DNA of 34,441 nucleotides from Streptomyces turgidiscabies Car8 (GCF_000331005.1 NZ_AEJB01000160.1:1-34441), one strand, 5' to 3'; counted from the first letter of the stretch, positions 25,928-34,441 are shown. Translations and numbers: made by a program. The notes: a model not told the origin generated them from the letters alone.

Positions 25928-28312
25928 GTGGTGGATCAGCTGACGCAGCACGATCCGCGGCGGATCGGGCCGTTCGAGGTGCTGGGACGGCTGGGTGCCG
26001 GCGGCATGGGGCTGGTCTATCTCGCGCGCTCGGCCTCCGGCCGGCGGGTGGCGATCAAGACGGTCCGGACGGAACTCGCCGAGGACCAGCTGTTCCGGGT
26101 CCGCTTCACCCGTGAGGTGGAGGCGGCGCGGGCCGTCTCCGGCTTCTACACGGCCGCCGTCGTCGACGCCGATCCGCGTGCCGCCGTGCCGTGGCTGGCC
26201 ACCGCGTACGTGCCCGCGCCCTCCCTCGAAGAGATAGTGAACGAGTGCGGGCCGATGCCGGCCCAGGCGGTGCGCTGGTTCGCGGCGGGGGTCGCGGAGG
26301 CGCTGCAGTCCATCCACGGCGCCGGGCTCGTCCACCGCGACCTGAAGCCGTCGAACGTGCTGGTGGTCGAGGACGGCCCCCGGGTCATCGACTTCGGTAT
26401 CGCGTCCGGCGTCTCGAACACCCGTTTGACGATGACGAACGTCGCCGTCGGTACGCCCGCCTACATGTCCCCCGAGCAGGCGAAGGACTCGCGGAGCGTG
26501 ACCGGCGCCAGCGACGTGTTCTCGCTCGGCTCGATGCTGGTCTTCGCGGCCACCGGCCACGCCCCCTTCCACGGCGCGAACCCGGTCGAGACCGTCTTCA
26601 TGCTGCTGCGCGAGGGCCCGGACCTCGAAGGGCTGCCGGACGAACTCCGCCCCCTCATCGAGTCCTGTATGCAGATGGAGGCGACCAGCCGCCCCAACCC
26701 CGCCGACCTCCAGGCGCAGCTGGCCCCCCACCTCTTCGGCTCCGGCTCCGACGACAGCGGTACGGCCTCCGCGTGGCTGCCCGAACGGGCGACGGCCCTC
26801 ATCGAGCAGCGCCGGGGAGGCCGCCCGGCGGCGAAGCCGCAGTCCTCCGGTGGCCGCAGCGGCGGCAGGCTGGCGATCCCGCCGCCCCCCTCGCACGATC
26901 CGGCGCCCGGCTTCGGACGCGGCCCGGGACCCGGTCTCGTACCCGGCCCGATGCCGTCCGCCCTGCCCACCGGAGCGCCCGACACCGGTCCCGTACGGCT
27001 GGCCGGCGCGCCCGTGCCCATCGGCCCCGGCCCGCGCGTCGTCGACGCCCGCGCCGCCGCCGTCCAGGCACCCCCGCCGGAGTCCGGCCTCGTCGCCTCC
27101 TGGTCGCGCCCCCGCCCCGGCGTCAACGGCGCCGACCCCAACCCCGTCCCGGTCGCGCCGCAGCTGCCCCCGGAGTCGCCCGCGGGCTGGCGCCCCTGGC
27201 GTTTCCGTATGTCGAACGACGTCTGGGGCACCCCGGCCGTCGCCGGTGACCTGGTCTACGTCACCTCCTTCGAGGTGCACGCCCTGGACGTGATGACCGG
27301 CCGCCGCCGCTTCAAGACGCGGGACGTCGCCTGGTCGATGGCGGTCGCGGACGGCCGTATCCACGCCTCCGACGGACCGACCCTGTTCGCGCTCGACGCC
27401 CGCGAGGGCATGGACCTGTGGCGCCTGTCCACCGACGCCTGGGTGTACTCCCTGAAGGCCGACCGGGGCACCGTCGTCACCGGCACGCGCGGTGGCGGCG
27501 TCCAGGGCTGGGACGCGGCGACCGGCCAGAAGCTCTGGGAGCACACCGGCGCCCAGACGGACTTCGAGTCCCCGGAGGCCGGCCCGCACGTCCACGAGGG
27601 CACGGTCTTCGTCTGGCAGGAGGGACGGCTGCGCGCCCTGGACGCCCGTACGGGTGACGAGCGCTGGTCCTACCCGATCGGCGACGCCGCCTCCTGCGGC
27701 GGAGTCCCGGTACGGCTGACCCCGGGCCCCGACGGCCAGGTGTACGTCTCCGCGGGCACCCGGGTCCTGGCGATCGACGTCGCCGCAGGCCACGTCCGCT
27801 GGCACTTCGAGGCCCCTGCGGTGTTCCTCTCGCCGCCCACCTTCGCGCCCGGCCCGGCCGTCACGGGCGGCGGTGTCTACCTCGCCGACTACCTCGGCAC
27901 GGTCTACGCCCTCGACGCGGCGGACGGCCGGGACCGGTGGCGGATCGCGACCGAGTCGCGCACGTCGATCGAACCCGTACTGGTGGCTGCCGGGCATGTG
28001 CACGTCGGCAGCGGCAAGGGCCTCTACACGCTCGACGCGGTCACCGGGACGCCCAAGTGGCGCTTCCAGGCGGGCGGCGACATCGTCGGCGCCCCGGCGG
28101 TGGCCGAGGGCCGCATCCACTTCGGCTCGACGGACCACCTCCTGTACACCCTGAAGGCCGACGACGGCCGCCTGAGATGGAAACTGGCGACCGGCGGCGA
28201 GATCACCGGTGCCCCTGTGGTCAAGGACGGCGTGGTGTACGCGTGCAGCAAGGACCGGTGCGTGTACGCGCTGGACGCGGAGAAGGGGACGGGGACGGCG
28301 CGGACCGGGTGA
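25928..28312 (+). CDS. afsK: Serine/threonine protein kinase with PQQ-like beta-propeller (AfsK)
   Basis: A 794-residue protein starting at GTG 25928 ([20 protein letters not shown]), with GGAGG 10 bases upstream. Residues 1 to about 275 are a Hanks-type kinase: Gly loop [10 protein letters not shown]44, HRD with D138, and DFG with D155. Thr168 in the activation loop matches the autophosphorylation site reported for S. coelicolor AfsK. A Pro/Gly-rich linker (about 276-415) leads to a C-terminal propeller of PQQ-type repeats (for example [15 protein letters not shown] and [16 protein letters not shown]). AfsK phosphorylates the global antibiotic regulator AfsR at the inner membrane and senses S-adenosylmethionine via its C-terminal half. 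No transmembrane segment is visible. A repeat-type terminator follows. Confidence 0.9.
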   Translation: MVDQLTQHDPRRIGPFEVLGRLGAGGMGLVYLARSASGRRVAIKTVRTELAEDQLFRVRFTREVEAARAVSGFYTAAVVDADPRAAVPWLATAYVPAPSLEEIVNECGPMPAQAVRWFAAGVAEALQSIHGAGLVHRDLKPSNVLVVEDGPRVIDFGIASGVSNTRLTMTNVAVGTPAYMSPEQAKDSRSVTGASDVFSLGSMLVFAATGHAPFHGANPVETVFMLLREGPDLEGLPDELRPLIESCMQMEATSRPNPADLQAQLAPHLFGSGSDDSGTASAWLPERATALIEQRRGGRPAAKPQSSGGRSGGRLAIPPPPSHDPAPGFGRGPGPGLVPGPMPSALPTGAPDTGPVRLAGAPVPIGPGPRVVDARAAAVQAPPPESGLVASWSRPRPGVNGADPNPVPVAPQLPPESPAGWRPWRFRMSNDVWGTPAVAGDLVYVTSFEVHALDVMTGRRRFKTRDVAWSMAVADGRIHASDGPTLFALDAREGMDLWRLSTDAWVYSLKADRGTVVTGTRGGGVQGWDAATGQKLWEHTGAQTDFESPEAGPHVHEGTVFVWQEGRLRALDARTGDERWSYPIGDAASCGGVPVRLTPGPDGQVYVSAGTRVLAIDVAAGHVRWHFEAPAVFLSPPTFAPGPAVTGGGVYLADYLGTVYALDAADGRDRWRIATESRTSIEPVLVAAGHVHVGSGKGLYTLDAVTGTPKWRFQAGGDIVGAPAVAEGRIHFGSTDHLLYTLKADDGRLRWKLATGGEITGAPVVKDGVVYACSKDRCVYALDAEKGTGTARTG

Positions 28313-28350
28313 GCGGGGGCTGTCGGCGGGTTGCTTTGGCTGCGGGTCCG

Positions 28351-28383
28351 TGGGGGCTTGTCGCGCAGTTCCCCGTGCCCCTA
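28351..28383 (+). repeat. Streptomyces intergenic repeat, copy B
   Basis: The TCGCGCAGTTCCCCGTGCCCCT core differs from copy A (1961-1993) by one base. It lies just after the kinase stop and directly before a GC-rich hairpin. Confidence 0.75.
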
Positions 28384-28384
28384 A

Positions 28385-28408
28385 GGCGCGCCCCGTCGGG
28401 GCGGCGCC
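28385..28408 (+). terminator. Hairpin after afsK
   Basis: GGCGC-GCCCC-GTC-GGGGC-(G)-GCGCC folds as a 10-bp stem with one bulge and a 3-nt loop. It follows repeat copy B and probably ends the kinase transcript, though no T-tract is present. Confidence 0.6.
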
Positions 28409-28423
28409 TCGGTTCCAGGGGGC

Positions 28424-28452
28424 TGAAACCGTCGTGAAACCGCGCTGAATGC
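28424..28452 (+). promoter_or_regulatory. SARP-type triple direct repeat before ABC exporter
   Basis: TGAAACC (28424), TGAAACC (28435) and TGAATGC (28446) are spaced exactly 11 bp apart. SARP regulators bind heptamer direct repeats with this period, placed just upstream of the -10. Here a weak -10 candidate CAGTCT (28462) is 9 bp beyond the last repeat. Confidence 0.6.
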
Positions 28453-28457
28453 GCCGG

Positions 28458-28474
28458 GCCGCAGTCTCTGCGGC
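28458..28474. promoter_or_regulatory. 17-bp inverted repeat abutting ABC ATPase start codon
   Basis: GCCGCAG-TCT-CTGCGGC is a perfect 7-3-7 palindrome ending at the base before ATG 28475. It may be an operator or an mRNA hairpin at the ribosome entry site; no Shine-Dalgarno sequence is visible. Confidence 0.55.
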
Positions 28475-29446
28475 ATGACATCGACGACATCGCACTCACT
28501 CGCCATCGCGGCCAAGGGGCTGCGGAAGGCCTACGGGGACAAGACGGTCCTCGACGGCATCGACCTGGCGGTACCGGCCGGCACGGTCTTCTCGCTCCTG
28601 GGCCCGAACGGCGCCGGCAAGACCACCGCCGTCAAGATCCTCTCCACCCTCATCACCGCCGACGCAGGCGAACTGCACGTCGGCGGCCACGACCTGGCCA
28701 CCGACCCGCACGCCGTGCGCGCCGCGATCGGCGTCACCGGGCAGTTCTCCGCCGTCGACGGACTGATCACCGGCGAGGAGAACATGCTCCTCATGGCGGA
28801 CCTGCACCACCTGTCCCGTGCCGAGGGGCGTCGGGCGGCCGCCGAACTCCTTGAGCGCTTCGACCTCACCGAGGCCGCGAAGAAGCCCGCCTCCTCCTAC
28901 TCCGGCGGCATGAAGCGCCGCCTCGACATCGCCATGACCCTGGTCGGCGACCCGCGGATCATCTTCCTCGACGAGCCGACCACCGGCCTCGACCCGCGCA
29001 GCCGGCACAACATGTGGGGCATCATCCGCGGGCTGGTCGCCGACGGGGTGACCGTCTTCCTCACCACCCAGTACCTGGAGGAGGCCGACGAACTCGCCGA
29101 CCGTATCGCGGTGTTGAACGACGGCGGGATCGCCGCCGAGGGCACCGCCGACGAGTTGAAGCGGCTCGTCCCCGGCGGTCATGTCCGGCTCCGCTTCACC
29201 GACCCGGGCGCCTACCGGTCGGCCGCCGCCGCCCTGCGCGAAGTCACCCGGGACGACGAGGCGTTGGCGCTGCAGATCCCCAGCGACGGCAGTCAGCGCG
29301 AGCTGCGTTCCATCCTCGACTGGCTCGACTCGGCCGGCGTCGAGGCCGACGAACTGACCGTGCACACCCCCGACCTCGACGACGTGTTCTTCGCCCTGAC
29401 CGGCGGAGCCAAGGTTCCCCACCAGACCAAGGAGACCCACCGATGA
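28475..29446 (+). CDS. ABC transporter ATP-binding protein (DrrA-like)
   Basis: A 323-residue ABC ATPase. Walker A GPNGAGKTT is at 43-51, the signature YSGGM at 142-146, Walker B IIFLDEP at about 162-168, and a switch-type His is replaced by TQYLEEADELA, as in the daunorubicin-resistance DrrA subfamily. The roughly 90-residue C-terminal extension is also DrrA-like. It powers export of a hydrophobic molecule with the permease that follows, whose ATG overlaps its stop (ATGA). The promoter carries three 11-bp-spaced TGAA repeats and a palindrome at the start codon. The substrate is unknown. Proximity to afsK and a SARP gene suggests a specialised-metabolism or self-resistance role. Confidence 0.93.
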   Translation: MTSTTSHSLAIAAKGLRKAYGDKTVLDGIDLAVPAGTVFSLLGPNGAGKTTAVKILSTLITADAGELHVGGHDLATDPHAVRAAIGVTGQFSAVDGLITGEENMLLMADLHHLSRAEGRRAAAELLERFDLTEAAKKPASSYSGGMKRRLDIAMTLVGDPRIIFLDEPTTGLDPRSRHNMWGIIRGLVADGVTVFLTTQYLEEADELADRIAVLNDGGIAAEGTADELKRLVPGGHVRLRFTDPGAYRSAAAALREVTRDDEALALQIPSDGSQRELRSILDWLDSAGVEADELTVHTPDLDDVFFALTGGAKVPHQTKETHR

Positions 29447-30261
29447 GCACTCTGCAGCTTCCCGCCCGCCCGTCCCGGTTCTCCCTCGCCGTCCGCGACT
29501 CCACCACGATGCTGCGCCGCAACCTGCTGCACGTACGGCGCTACCCGTCCATGACACTGAACCTGCTGCTCACGCCGATCATGCTGCTGCTGCTCTTCGT
29601 CTACATCTTCGGATCCGCGATGAGTGCGGGCATCGGTGACGGTGGCGGGGGCCGTTCCGCCTACATCGCCTACATCGTCCCGGGCCTGCTGGTGATGACC
29701 ATCGGCAGCACCGTGATCGGGGCCGCAGTCGCTGTCTCCATGGACATGACCGAGGGTCTCATCGCCCGCTTCCGCACGATGGCGGTCTACCGCGGGTCCG
29801 TGCTCGTCGGGCACGTCCTCGGCAGTGTGCTGCAGGTGCTCGCCAGCCTGCTCCTCGTCGGTGTGGTCGCCGTGGCCATCGGCTTCCGGTCCACGGACGC
29901 CACGCCCCTTGAGTGGCTCGCGGCGATCGGACTCCTCGCGCTGTTCGCCCTGGCGCTCACCTGGATCGCGGTCGGGATGGGTATGGCCAGCCCGAACCCC
30001 GAGGCCGCCAGCAACATGGCGACGCCGCTGATCCTCCTCCCCCTCATCTCCAGCGCCTTCACCCCGGCCGAGACGATGCCGGGCTGGTTCCAGCCGATCG
30101 CCGAGTACCAGCCCTTCACCCCGGTCATCGAGACCCTGCGCGGACTCCTCCTCGGCACCGAGATCGGCAACAACGGCTGGATGGCGGTCGCCTGGTGCGT
30201 CGCCCTGACCCTGCTCGGCTACCGCTGGTCGATGACACAGTTCAACCGCGATCCGAAGTAG
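29443..30261 (+). CDS. ABC transporter permease (DrrB-like, ABC-2 type)
   Basis: A 272-residue integral membrane protein with about six hydrophobic segments, beginning with NLLLTPIMLLLLFVYIFGSA. It has the ABC-2 conserved region MDMTEGLIARFRTMAVYRGS and a late segment with SSAFTPAETMPGWFQPIAEY. This is the DrrB-type partner of the ATPase, forming an exporter of two ATPase and two permease chains. Translation is coupled through an ATGA overlap. The last 20 bp overlap the 3' end of the convergent SARP-like regulator gene, so the two transcripts must be antisense at their ends. Confidence 0.92.
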   Translation: MSTLQLPARPSRFSLAVRDSTTMLRRNLLHVRRYPSMTLNLLLTPIMLLLLFVYIFGSAMSAGIGDGGGGRSAYIAYIVPGLLVMTIGSTVIGAAVAVSMDMTEGLIARFRTMAVYRGSVLVGHVLGSVLQVLASLLLVGVVAVAIGFRSTDATPLEWLAAIGLLALFALALTWIAVGMGMASPNPEAASNMATPLILLPLISSAFTPAETMPGWFQPIAEYQPFTPVIETLRGLLLGTEIGNNGWMAVAWCVALTLLGYRWSMTQFNRDPK

Positions 30262-33200
30262 GCGCTGTAGTCGCCATGACGGCGCGGGCCGCCTCCCGCA
30301 ACTCGTCCCGCCCCAGGGCGGCGTACTCCGACACCGCGTCGGAATACGCCGCCCCGGCGGCGTTCCCGGCCGCCGCGACCGCCTTCCTGGCGCGGTCCGA
30401 CGACATCGTCGGCTGGTAGTCGCGCAGCACCCGCAGCCGTTCGGCCAGCGCGATCAGCCGTACGGCGGACACGTCGCCGGACGCTAGGCTCGCCATGCCG
30501 AGGGCGTGCAACACCGTCCCGATCAGGGGGAGTTCCATGGGCCGGGGCGGACCGGAGAGCAGGGTCCGCAGCCCCCGCCGCAGCCCCTCGACCAGTTCCA
30601 CGACCAGTTCGAGGCGGTCGGCGTGGGCGTGCGCCGTCACCGCCGTCGACTGGATCTGCAGCGTCCACCGGTCGAGGAACGGATCGCCGTCGTACATCGC
30701 GCCGGCGCCGGCCACCCCCTCCACAGCGCCGCGCCACAGGCCGAGCCCGACCTCCGTCAGCCCACGGGCGAGAGCGAGTTCGGCACGTGCGCCGAGGTCG
30801 GAGTTCTCGGAGCCGTCCGGTTGCGGGGTGTTGAGGGCCTCCGCCTGCCGCAGCCAGTACTCGGCCTCGTCGGGGTCGCCGCGCTGCAGACAGGCGAGGG
30901 CGAGACCCCCTCGGACGCCGATGGAGTCGTGCTCGTCGCCGAGCCGCGGCAGTACCGCGAGCGCCGCCCTGAGATGCGTGTACGCGGCCTCGCCCCGCTC
31001 CGTCCGCAGGCACAGCTCGCTCAGCCTGGCATGGCCCAGGACCTGCAGGAACGGGTTGTCGACCGGCCCCAGTGCGGTGACGATCCGGTGGGCCGAGGCG
31101 AGCGCGCGGTCGATGTCGTGCTCGTACTCCCAGACATAGGTCGCGACGCACTCGGCGATACCGGCGAGCAACGGCTGCTCGCTGTCGCACAGCTCCCGCA
31201 GCACGTCGTAGTCGGGCGGCAGCATCTCGGGGATCGCCCTCAGCACCACCGCGATGGCCCGCGCCAGCGTGTCCGGCGGGGCCGGCGGCAGCCGCCGGAG
31301 GGTGACCAACTGGCGTACGGCGGCGGGCCCGTAGCCCATGAAGAGGCTCGCCGTGGACAACACCGCTGCGGCGCGGGCGACTTCGACGTATTCGGGCTCG
31401 GGATAGTAGTGCGACAGCGGCGGCCCGGTGTCCGCGGCGAGGGCGGCGAGGCGGAGGTAGCTGGAGCCGGTGGACCACAGGGCGGTGAGAACGGCGGTCA
31501 GGGCGGCGATGGTGGGGCCGTCCGTACGCGCCAGGGCGTGCCGCAGGGCCAGTACGAGGTTGTCCTGCTCGGCCCTGATGCGTTCCCCGGCGACCAACGG
31601 CTCCGGGCCGAAGTACCAGTCGTGGTAGGTCACCCCGAAGTCGCGCGCCCAGCACAGGAATCGGTCGACGGCCGCCTCTTCCTCGCCCGCCTCCGCCCGC
31701 CGGGCCGCGCTGAACTCCCGTACGGTCTCCAACATGTGGAACCGCACGCCGGTCGGGGTGTCGGCGACGGTGAGCAGCGACTGGTCGGCCAGCTGCTCCA
31801 GCAGGAACAACGCGTCCTCCCCGAGGACCTGTTCGGCCGTCTCGCCCGAGAAGCCGCCGGGGAACACGGACAGCAGGCGCAGCGCGGCCCTGGCCTCCTC
31901 GGCGAGGAGGTTCCAGCTCCAGTCCACGACGGCGTGCAGCGTGCGGTGGCGCTCCGGCACGTCCCGGGCCCCGCCGCGCAGCAGCGCGAACCGGTCGCCG
32001 AGGCGGCGGGCGATCTCCGGCACCGACAGCACCCGTACCCGGGCGGCAGCCAGTTCCACGGCGAGCGGCAGCCCGTCGAGGTGGCGGCACAGCCCGGCCA
32101 CCGCGTCCGGCGGCAGCTCCACACCGGGTCGGGCGGCGCGGGCCCGCTGGGTGAACAGCTCGATGGAGGTGCCGAGTTCGAGCTCCGGCAGCGCGTACAC
32201 GGCCTCCGACGTCAGGCCGAGAGGAGCCCGGCTGGTGGCGAGCACCCGCAGGTCCTTCGAGGCAGAGACCAGGGCCCGTACGAGGTCGGCGGTGCCCCGG
32301 ACGACCTGCTCGCAGTTGTCCAGGACCAGCAGAGCGGGCCCGGTGCCGAGCACGCCGAGGATGCCGGTCACCGGGTCGTGGCTGCCCATGGGGCCGGGGC
32401 GTCCGTCGCCCGCGCCGAGCGCGGAGGCCACCTCCGTGGCCACATCCGCGTCGGCTGTGACACCGGCGAGCGGCACGAAGTACACCACGCGCTGTTCGGC
32501 CCGGCGGCTCACGGCGTGCGCGAGCCGGGTCTTGCCGAGACCACCGGGACCGGCGACGGTGACGGCACGGGAGGCCCTCAACAGCCGCTCGACCTCGGCG
32601 ACATCATCATCGCGCCCGAGGAGCGGGTTCGGTTCGTGCGGCACCCCGTGCCGGACGGCGGGCGCCTCACCGGACAGCAACTCCTGCTGTACGGACTTGA
32701 GTTGGGCGCCCGGATCCGTGCCGAGCGTGTCGCGCAGCTCCCTCCGGTACGCCTCGTACCGGGTCAGCGCGGCGGACGGGCCGGCCGACGCGGCCTCGGC
32801 GCGCAGCAGTTCGGCGAGCACCTCCTCGTCGCGCGGATGCTCCGAGGCGGCCACCGCCAGTGGCCCGGCGGCCTCCGCGTGCCGCCCCAGCCGGGCGAGC
32901 GCGAGCGCCCGCGCACGGACGAGGGCGTCACGGACGGGGGCACGCTCGGCGCGCAACGCGGCCACGGGGTCCCCGGAGTCACCGTCCCGGTCGGCCGCAG
33001 TGCCCTCCCACAGTGCCAGCCCGGCCTCGGCGGCGGCCAGTGCCCCCGCGTGATCCCCGGCCCTGGACCGCTCGGCGCTCGCGGCGGCGTGCAGCAGCAG
33101 GGCGGAGCTGTCGACCTGGTCCTCGGTGAGGGCGAGCCGGTATCCGGTCGGCGTGCTCGCGAGGACATCGGCGTCCAGCTGCGCCCGCGCCCGGGACACC

Positions 33201-33388
33201 AGAACCTGCAGTGCCTTGCCCGGCCGCTCCGGCAACTCCTCCGGCCACAGCCCGGCGACCAGCCGCTCGGTGCTGCAGCCGGTACGCAGGTCGCCGGCGA
33301 GCAGTGCGAGCAGGGCGCGCAGCCGGGGCGCGGTGACCTCCTGGCCGCGATAGGCGACGCGGGGGAGGAGGGTCAGGTCGGTGGGCAT
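30242..33388 (-). CDS. AfsR/SARP-like regulator: winged helix, BTAD, NB-ARC and TPR-type C-terminus
   Basis: A 1048-residue regulator. Residues about 1-90 form an OmpR/SARP-type winged helix (TERLVAGLWPEELPERPGKA). About 95-240 is the BTAD helical domain (RYEAYRRELRDTLGTDPGAQ). About 255-520 is an NB-ARC/STAND ATPase with P-loop GPGGLGKT (280-287) and Walker B LLVLDNCE. From about 600 it is helical, TPR-like sensing repeats. AfsR has a similar layout, but this lies beside afsK in convergent orientation to an exporter and is not clearly the AfsR orthologue. The 11-bp repeats upstream of the exporter are its likely targets. Two TGAACTC heptamers 22 bp apart lie upstream of its own start. No strong Shine-Dalgarno site precedes ATG 33388. 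Confidence 0.92.
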   Translation of the reverse strand: MPTDLTLLPRVAYRGQEVTAPRLRALLALLAGDLRTGCSTERLVAGLWPEELPERPGKALQVLVSRARAQLDADVLASTPTGYRLALTEDQVDSSALLLHAAASAERSRAGDHAGALAAAEAGLALWEGTAADRDGDSGDPVAALRAERAPVRDALVRARALALARLGRHAEAAGPLAVAASEHPRDEEVLAELLRAEAASAGPSAALTRYEAYRRELRDTLGTDPGAQLKSVQQELLSGEAPAVRHGVPHEPNPLLGRDDDVAEVERLLRASRAVTVAGPGGLGKTRLAHAVSRRAEQRVVYFVPLAGVTADADVATEVASALGAGDGRPGPMGSHDPVTGILGVLGTGPALLVLDNCEQVVRGTADLVRALVSASKDLRVLATSRAPLGLTSEAVYALPELELGTSIELFTQRARAARPGVELPPDAVAGLCRHLDGLPLAVELAAARVRVLSVPEIARRLGDRFALLRGGARDVPERHRTLHAVVDWSWNLLAEEARAALRLLSVFPGGFSGETAEQVLGEDALFLLEQLADQSLLTVADTPTGVRFHMLETVREFSAARRAEAGEEEAAVDRFLCWARDFGVTYHDWYFGPEPLVAGERIRAEQDNLVLALRHALARTDGPTIAALTAVLTALWSTGSSYLRLAALAADTGPPLSHYYPEPEYVEVARAAAVLSTASLFMGYGPAAVRQLVTLRRLPPAPPDTLARAIAVVLRAIPEMLPPDYDVLRELCDSEQPLLAGIAECVATYVWEYEHDIDRALASAHRIVTALGPVDNPFLQVLGHARLSELCLRTERGEAAYTHLRAALAVLPRLGDEHDSIGVRGGLALACLQRGDPDEAEYWLRQAEALNTPQPDGSENSDLGARAELALARGLTEVGLGLWRGAVEGVAGAGAMYDGDPFLDRWTLQIQSTAVTAHAHADRLELVVELVEGLRRGLRTLLSGPPRPMELPLIGTVLHALGMASLASGDVSAVRLIALAERLRVLRDYQPTMSSDRARKAVAAAGNAAGAAYSDAVSEYAALGRDELREAARAVMATTAPTSDRG

Positions 33389-33982
33389 GCGTGCAGGGTA
33401 ACGAAGGGGTGGGTCACCTGAACTCCGGCCTCGGGACTGGTGAACTCGCGTATCCGACTGTCGCCAGTTGACTCACCGGGCTGCTGTCACCGACGTGAAC
33501 GACGTGCCCATCGTGACGGCCTGGGTGGGCGCGTCGTCGGCGACGTGGGCCAGGGAGTCACGACCGGCAGGACGACTCCAGCCCTCCCGCCGGTTGCGAT
33601 CCGTACTGTCTGCGGCCCGCCACGGCTGTCACCGGTCACCTGTCCCGCGGTGAGGCGAGGCCGAGGAACCACCAGCTTGACGATGACTGATGGCAAGGTC
33701 GACGACGGCGCCCGCCTGTCCGGCTCCATTCGGTTTATCCCGAAACAGGTTGACTCGCTCACTCAAGCTGGGATGTCAGCCCCAGCCTGTAACCTTGCGC
33801 GCCTCTGCCGGTCGATCGGTTCTCTCCGCGATGCAAGGAGCCCTCAAACGACTTGTGGCGGCACCAGGATGCCGCCACTCAGGATTGAAGAGCTTCCGTC
33901 CTCGTTTGTGTTCTCGCAGTTCAGAGTCCTTCTTTGGGGTCGGGATCATCCCCCTTGCCTCTGACAGCCCTACGATGCACCA
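33389..33982. other. Gene-poor 0.6-kb intergenic stretch
   Basis: No open frame here has convincing Streptomyces-like content. From about 33700 the base composition is noticeably more AT-rich than the surroundings. A perfect 8-bp-stem hairpin (GTGGCGGC/GCCGCCAC, 33855-33878) lies in it. It could be a decayed mobile element or the leader region of the next gene; I cannot decide which. Confidence 0.5.
33419..33447. promoter_or_regulatory. Paired TGAACTC heptamers upstream of SARP-like gene
   Basis: TGAACTC occurs at 33419-33425 and again at 33441-33447, exactly 22 bp (two 11-bp periods) apart. The sites are 31-59 bp upstream of the regulator start and share the TGAA core with the exporter repeats, but in the opposite orientation to transcription. 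Confidence 0.4.
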
Positions 33983-34441
33983 ATGAACACTGCAGGTCCC
34001 GCGGACGTACCGGCTCGCATGGGCCTTCAACTGACCCCGTTCCGGGGCCTGCGCTACGACCCCGACCGGGTCGGCAGCCTGGCCGCCGTGACCTCACCGC
34101 CGTACGACGTCATCGTGCGCCCCGACGGCCTGATACACCTCGAATCGGCCGACCCGCACAACATCGTCCGGCTGATCCTCCCCCAGGCGGCGACCCCGTC
34201 CATCCGCAACGAGCAGGCGGCGGACACCCTGGACGACTGGCTCGCCGAGGGCATCCTCACCACCGACCCCGAACCCGCCCTGTACGTCTACGAGCAGCGC
34301 GACACGACAGGCCACCTCCAACGCGGGGTCATCGGCGCCCTGCGCCTGTCGGAGCCGTCGGAGGGCGTCGTCCTGCCGCACGAGGACGTCATGCCGCACG
34401 TCGTGGCGGACCGCGCGGCCCTGATGCGCGCCACCACCGCG
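33983..34441 (+). CDS. DUF1015 family protein, 3' end cut by window
   Basis: The frame starts at ATG 33983 (MNTAGPADVPARMGLQLTPF) and stays open to the window end. The segments FRGLRYDPDRVGSLAAVTSP, PPYDVI and HPE-like LPHEDVMPH mark the DUF1015 family; some members, such as staphylococcal SbnI, bind nucleotide and phosphorylate serine. A TACGAT at 33971-33976 puts the transcription start near the ATG, so the mRNA may be leaderless; a second Met at codon 13 is an alternative start. No function can be assigned beyond the family. Confidence 0.85.
   Translation, partial: MNTAGPADVPARMGLQLTPFRGLRYDPDRVGSLAAVTSPPYDVIVRPDGLIHLESADPHNIVRLILPQAATPSIRNEQAADTLDDWLAEGILTTDPEPALYVYEQRDTTGHLQRGVIGALRLSEPSEGVVLPHEDVMPHVVADRAALMRATTA

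Noticed and set aside
24827..28495. A 1222-codon open frame on the minus strand opposite the VOC and kinase genes
   Set aside because: It is a mirror of two well-supported plus-strand genes, Arg/Gly/Asp-rich with no domain, and arises from the high GC content.
30242..33388. Naming the BTAD/NB-ARC gene afsR because afsK is nearby
   Set aside because: AfsR-type architecture is common in Streptomyces, no afsS-like gene lies next to it, and the convergent exporter context is not the known afsR locus.
30506..33421. A 971-codon open frame on the plus strand opposite the SARP-like gene
   Set aside because: It has no domain or motif. The minus strand encodes clear winged-helix, BTAD and NB-ARC sequence over the same span.
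33440..33964. A 174-codon frame in the gap before the DUF1015 gene
   Set aside because: Its content does not look like protein of this genome, no ribosome binding site precedes it, and competing frames on both strands are equally poor.

Overview
The window is chromosomal DNA from a Streptomyces-type actinomycete. Its GC content is very high, codon third positions are G/C, GTG starts are common, and it carries the Streptomyces intergenic repeat (core TCGCGCAGTTCCCCGCGCCCCT) and a kinase that I recognise as AfsK. No rRNA, tRNA, CRISPR array, prophage or intact insertion sequence was seen.

Left part (1-14217) and a second block (20995-24822): a dispersed catabolic gene set for an unidentified acyl-CoA-activated substrate. 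It comprises a cyclase-family hydrolase, an operon of SDR, acyl-CoA dehydrogenase and zinc alcohol dehydrogenase, a flavin reductase, an operon of ATP-grasp acyl-CoA ligase and crotonase, a DUF35 OB-fold protein, a thiolase-like lipid-transfer protein, and an operon of a second acyl-CoA dehydrogenase and an F420-type nitroreductase. The promoters of nearly all these units share a 15-bp palindrome, CTGAC-N5-GTCAG. A one-mismatch copy overlaps the start codon of a TetR gene at 24822, so that TetR is the best candidate regulator of the whole set. This regulon is the main novelty of the window.

Between and beside these genes lie a GlxA-type AraC regulator with a divergent MFS transporter, a Phd/VapC-like toxin-antitoxin pair, an FMO-like flavoprotein, a frameshifted ATPase remnant, and a block of unrelated genes at 14217-20967. 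That block holds a GNAT acetyltransferase, an alpha/beta hydrolase, a PNPOx-type oxidase, katG with a divergent Fur/CatR-type regulator, and a TetR gene with a divergent isochorismatase-fold protein. The katG promoter has a 13-bp inverted repeat exactly within its -35/-10 spacer.

Right part (24968-33388): a two-domain VOC protein, the AfsK-type Ser/Thr kinase with a PQQ-like beta-propeller, a DrrAB-type ABC exporter pair, and a large SARP-like (BTAD/NB-ARC) regulator convergent with the exporter. The exporter promoter carries three TGAA-core repeats at 11-bp spacing, the architecture bound by SARP regulators, so the neighbouring SARP may control the exporter. After a gene-poor, more AT-rich 0.6-kb stretch, a DUF1015 gene runs off the right end.
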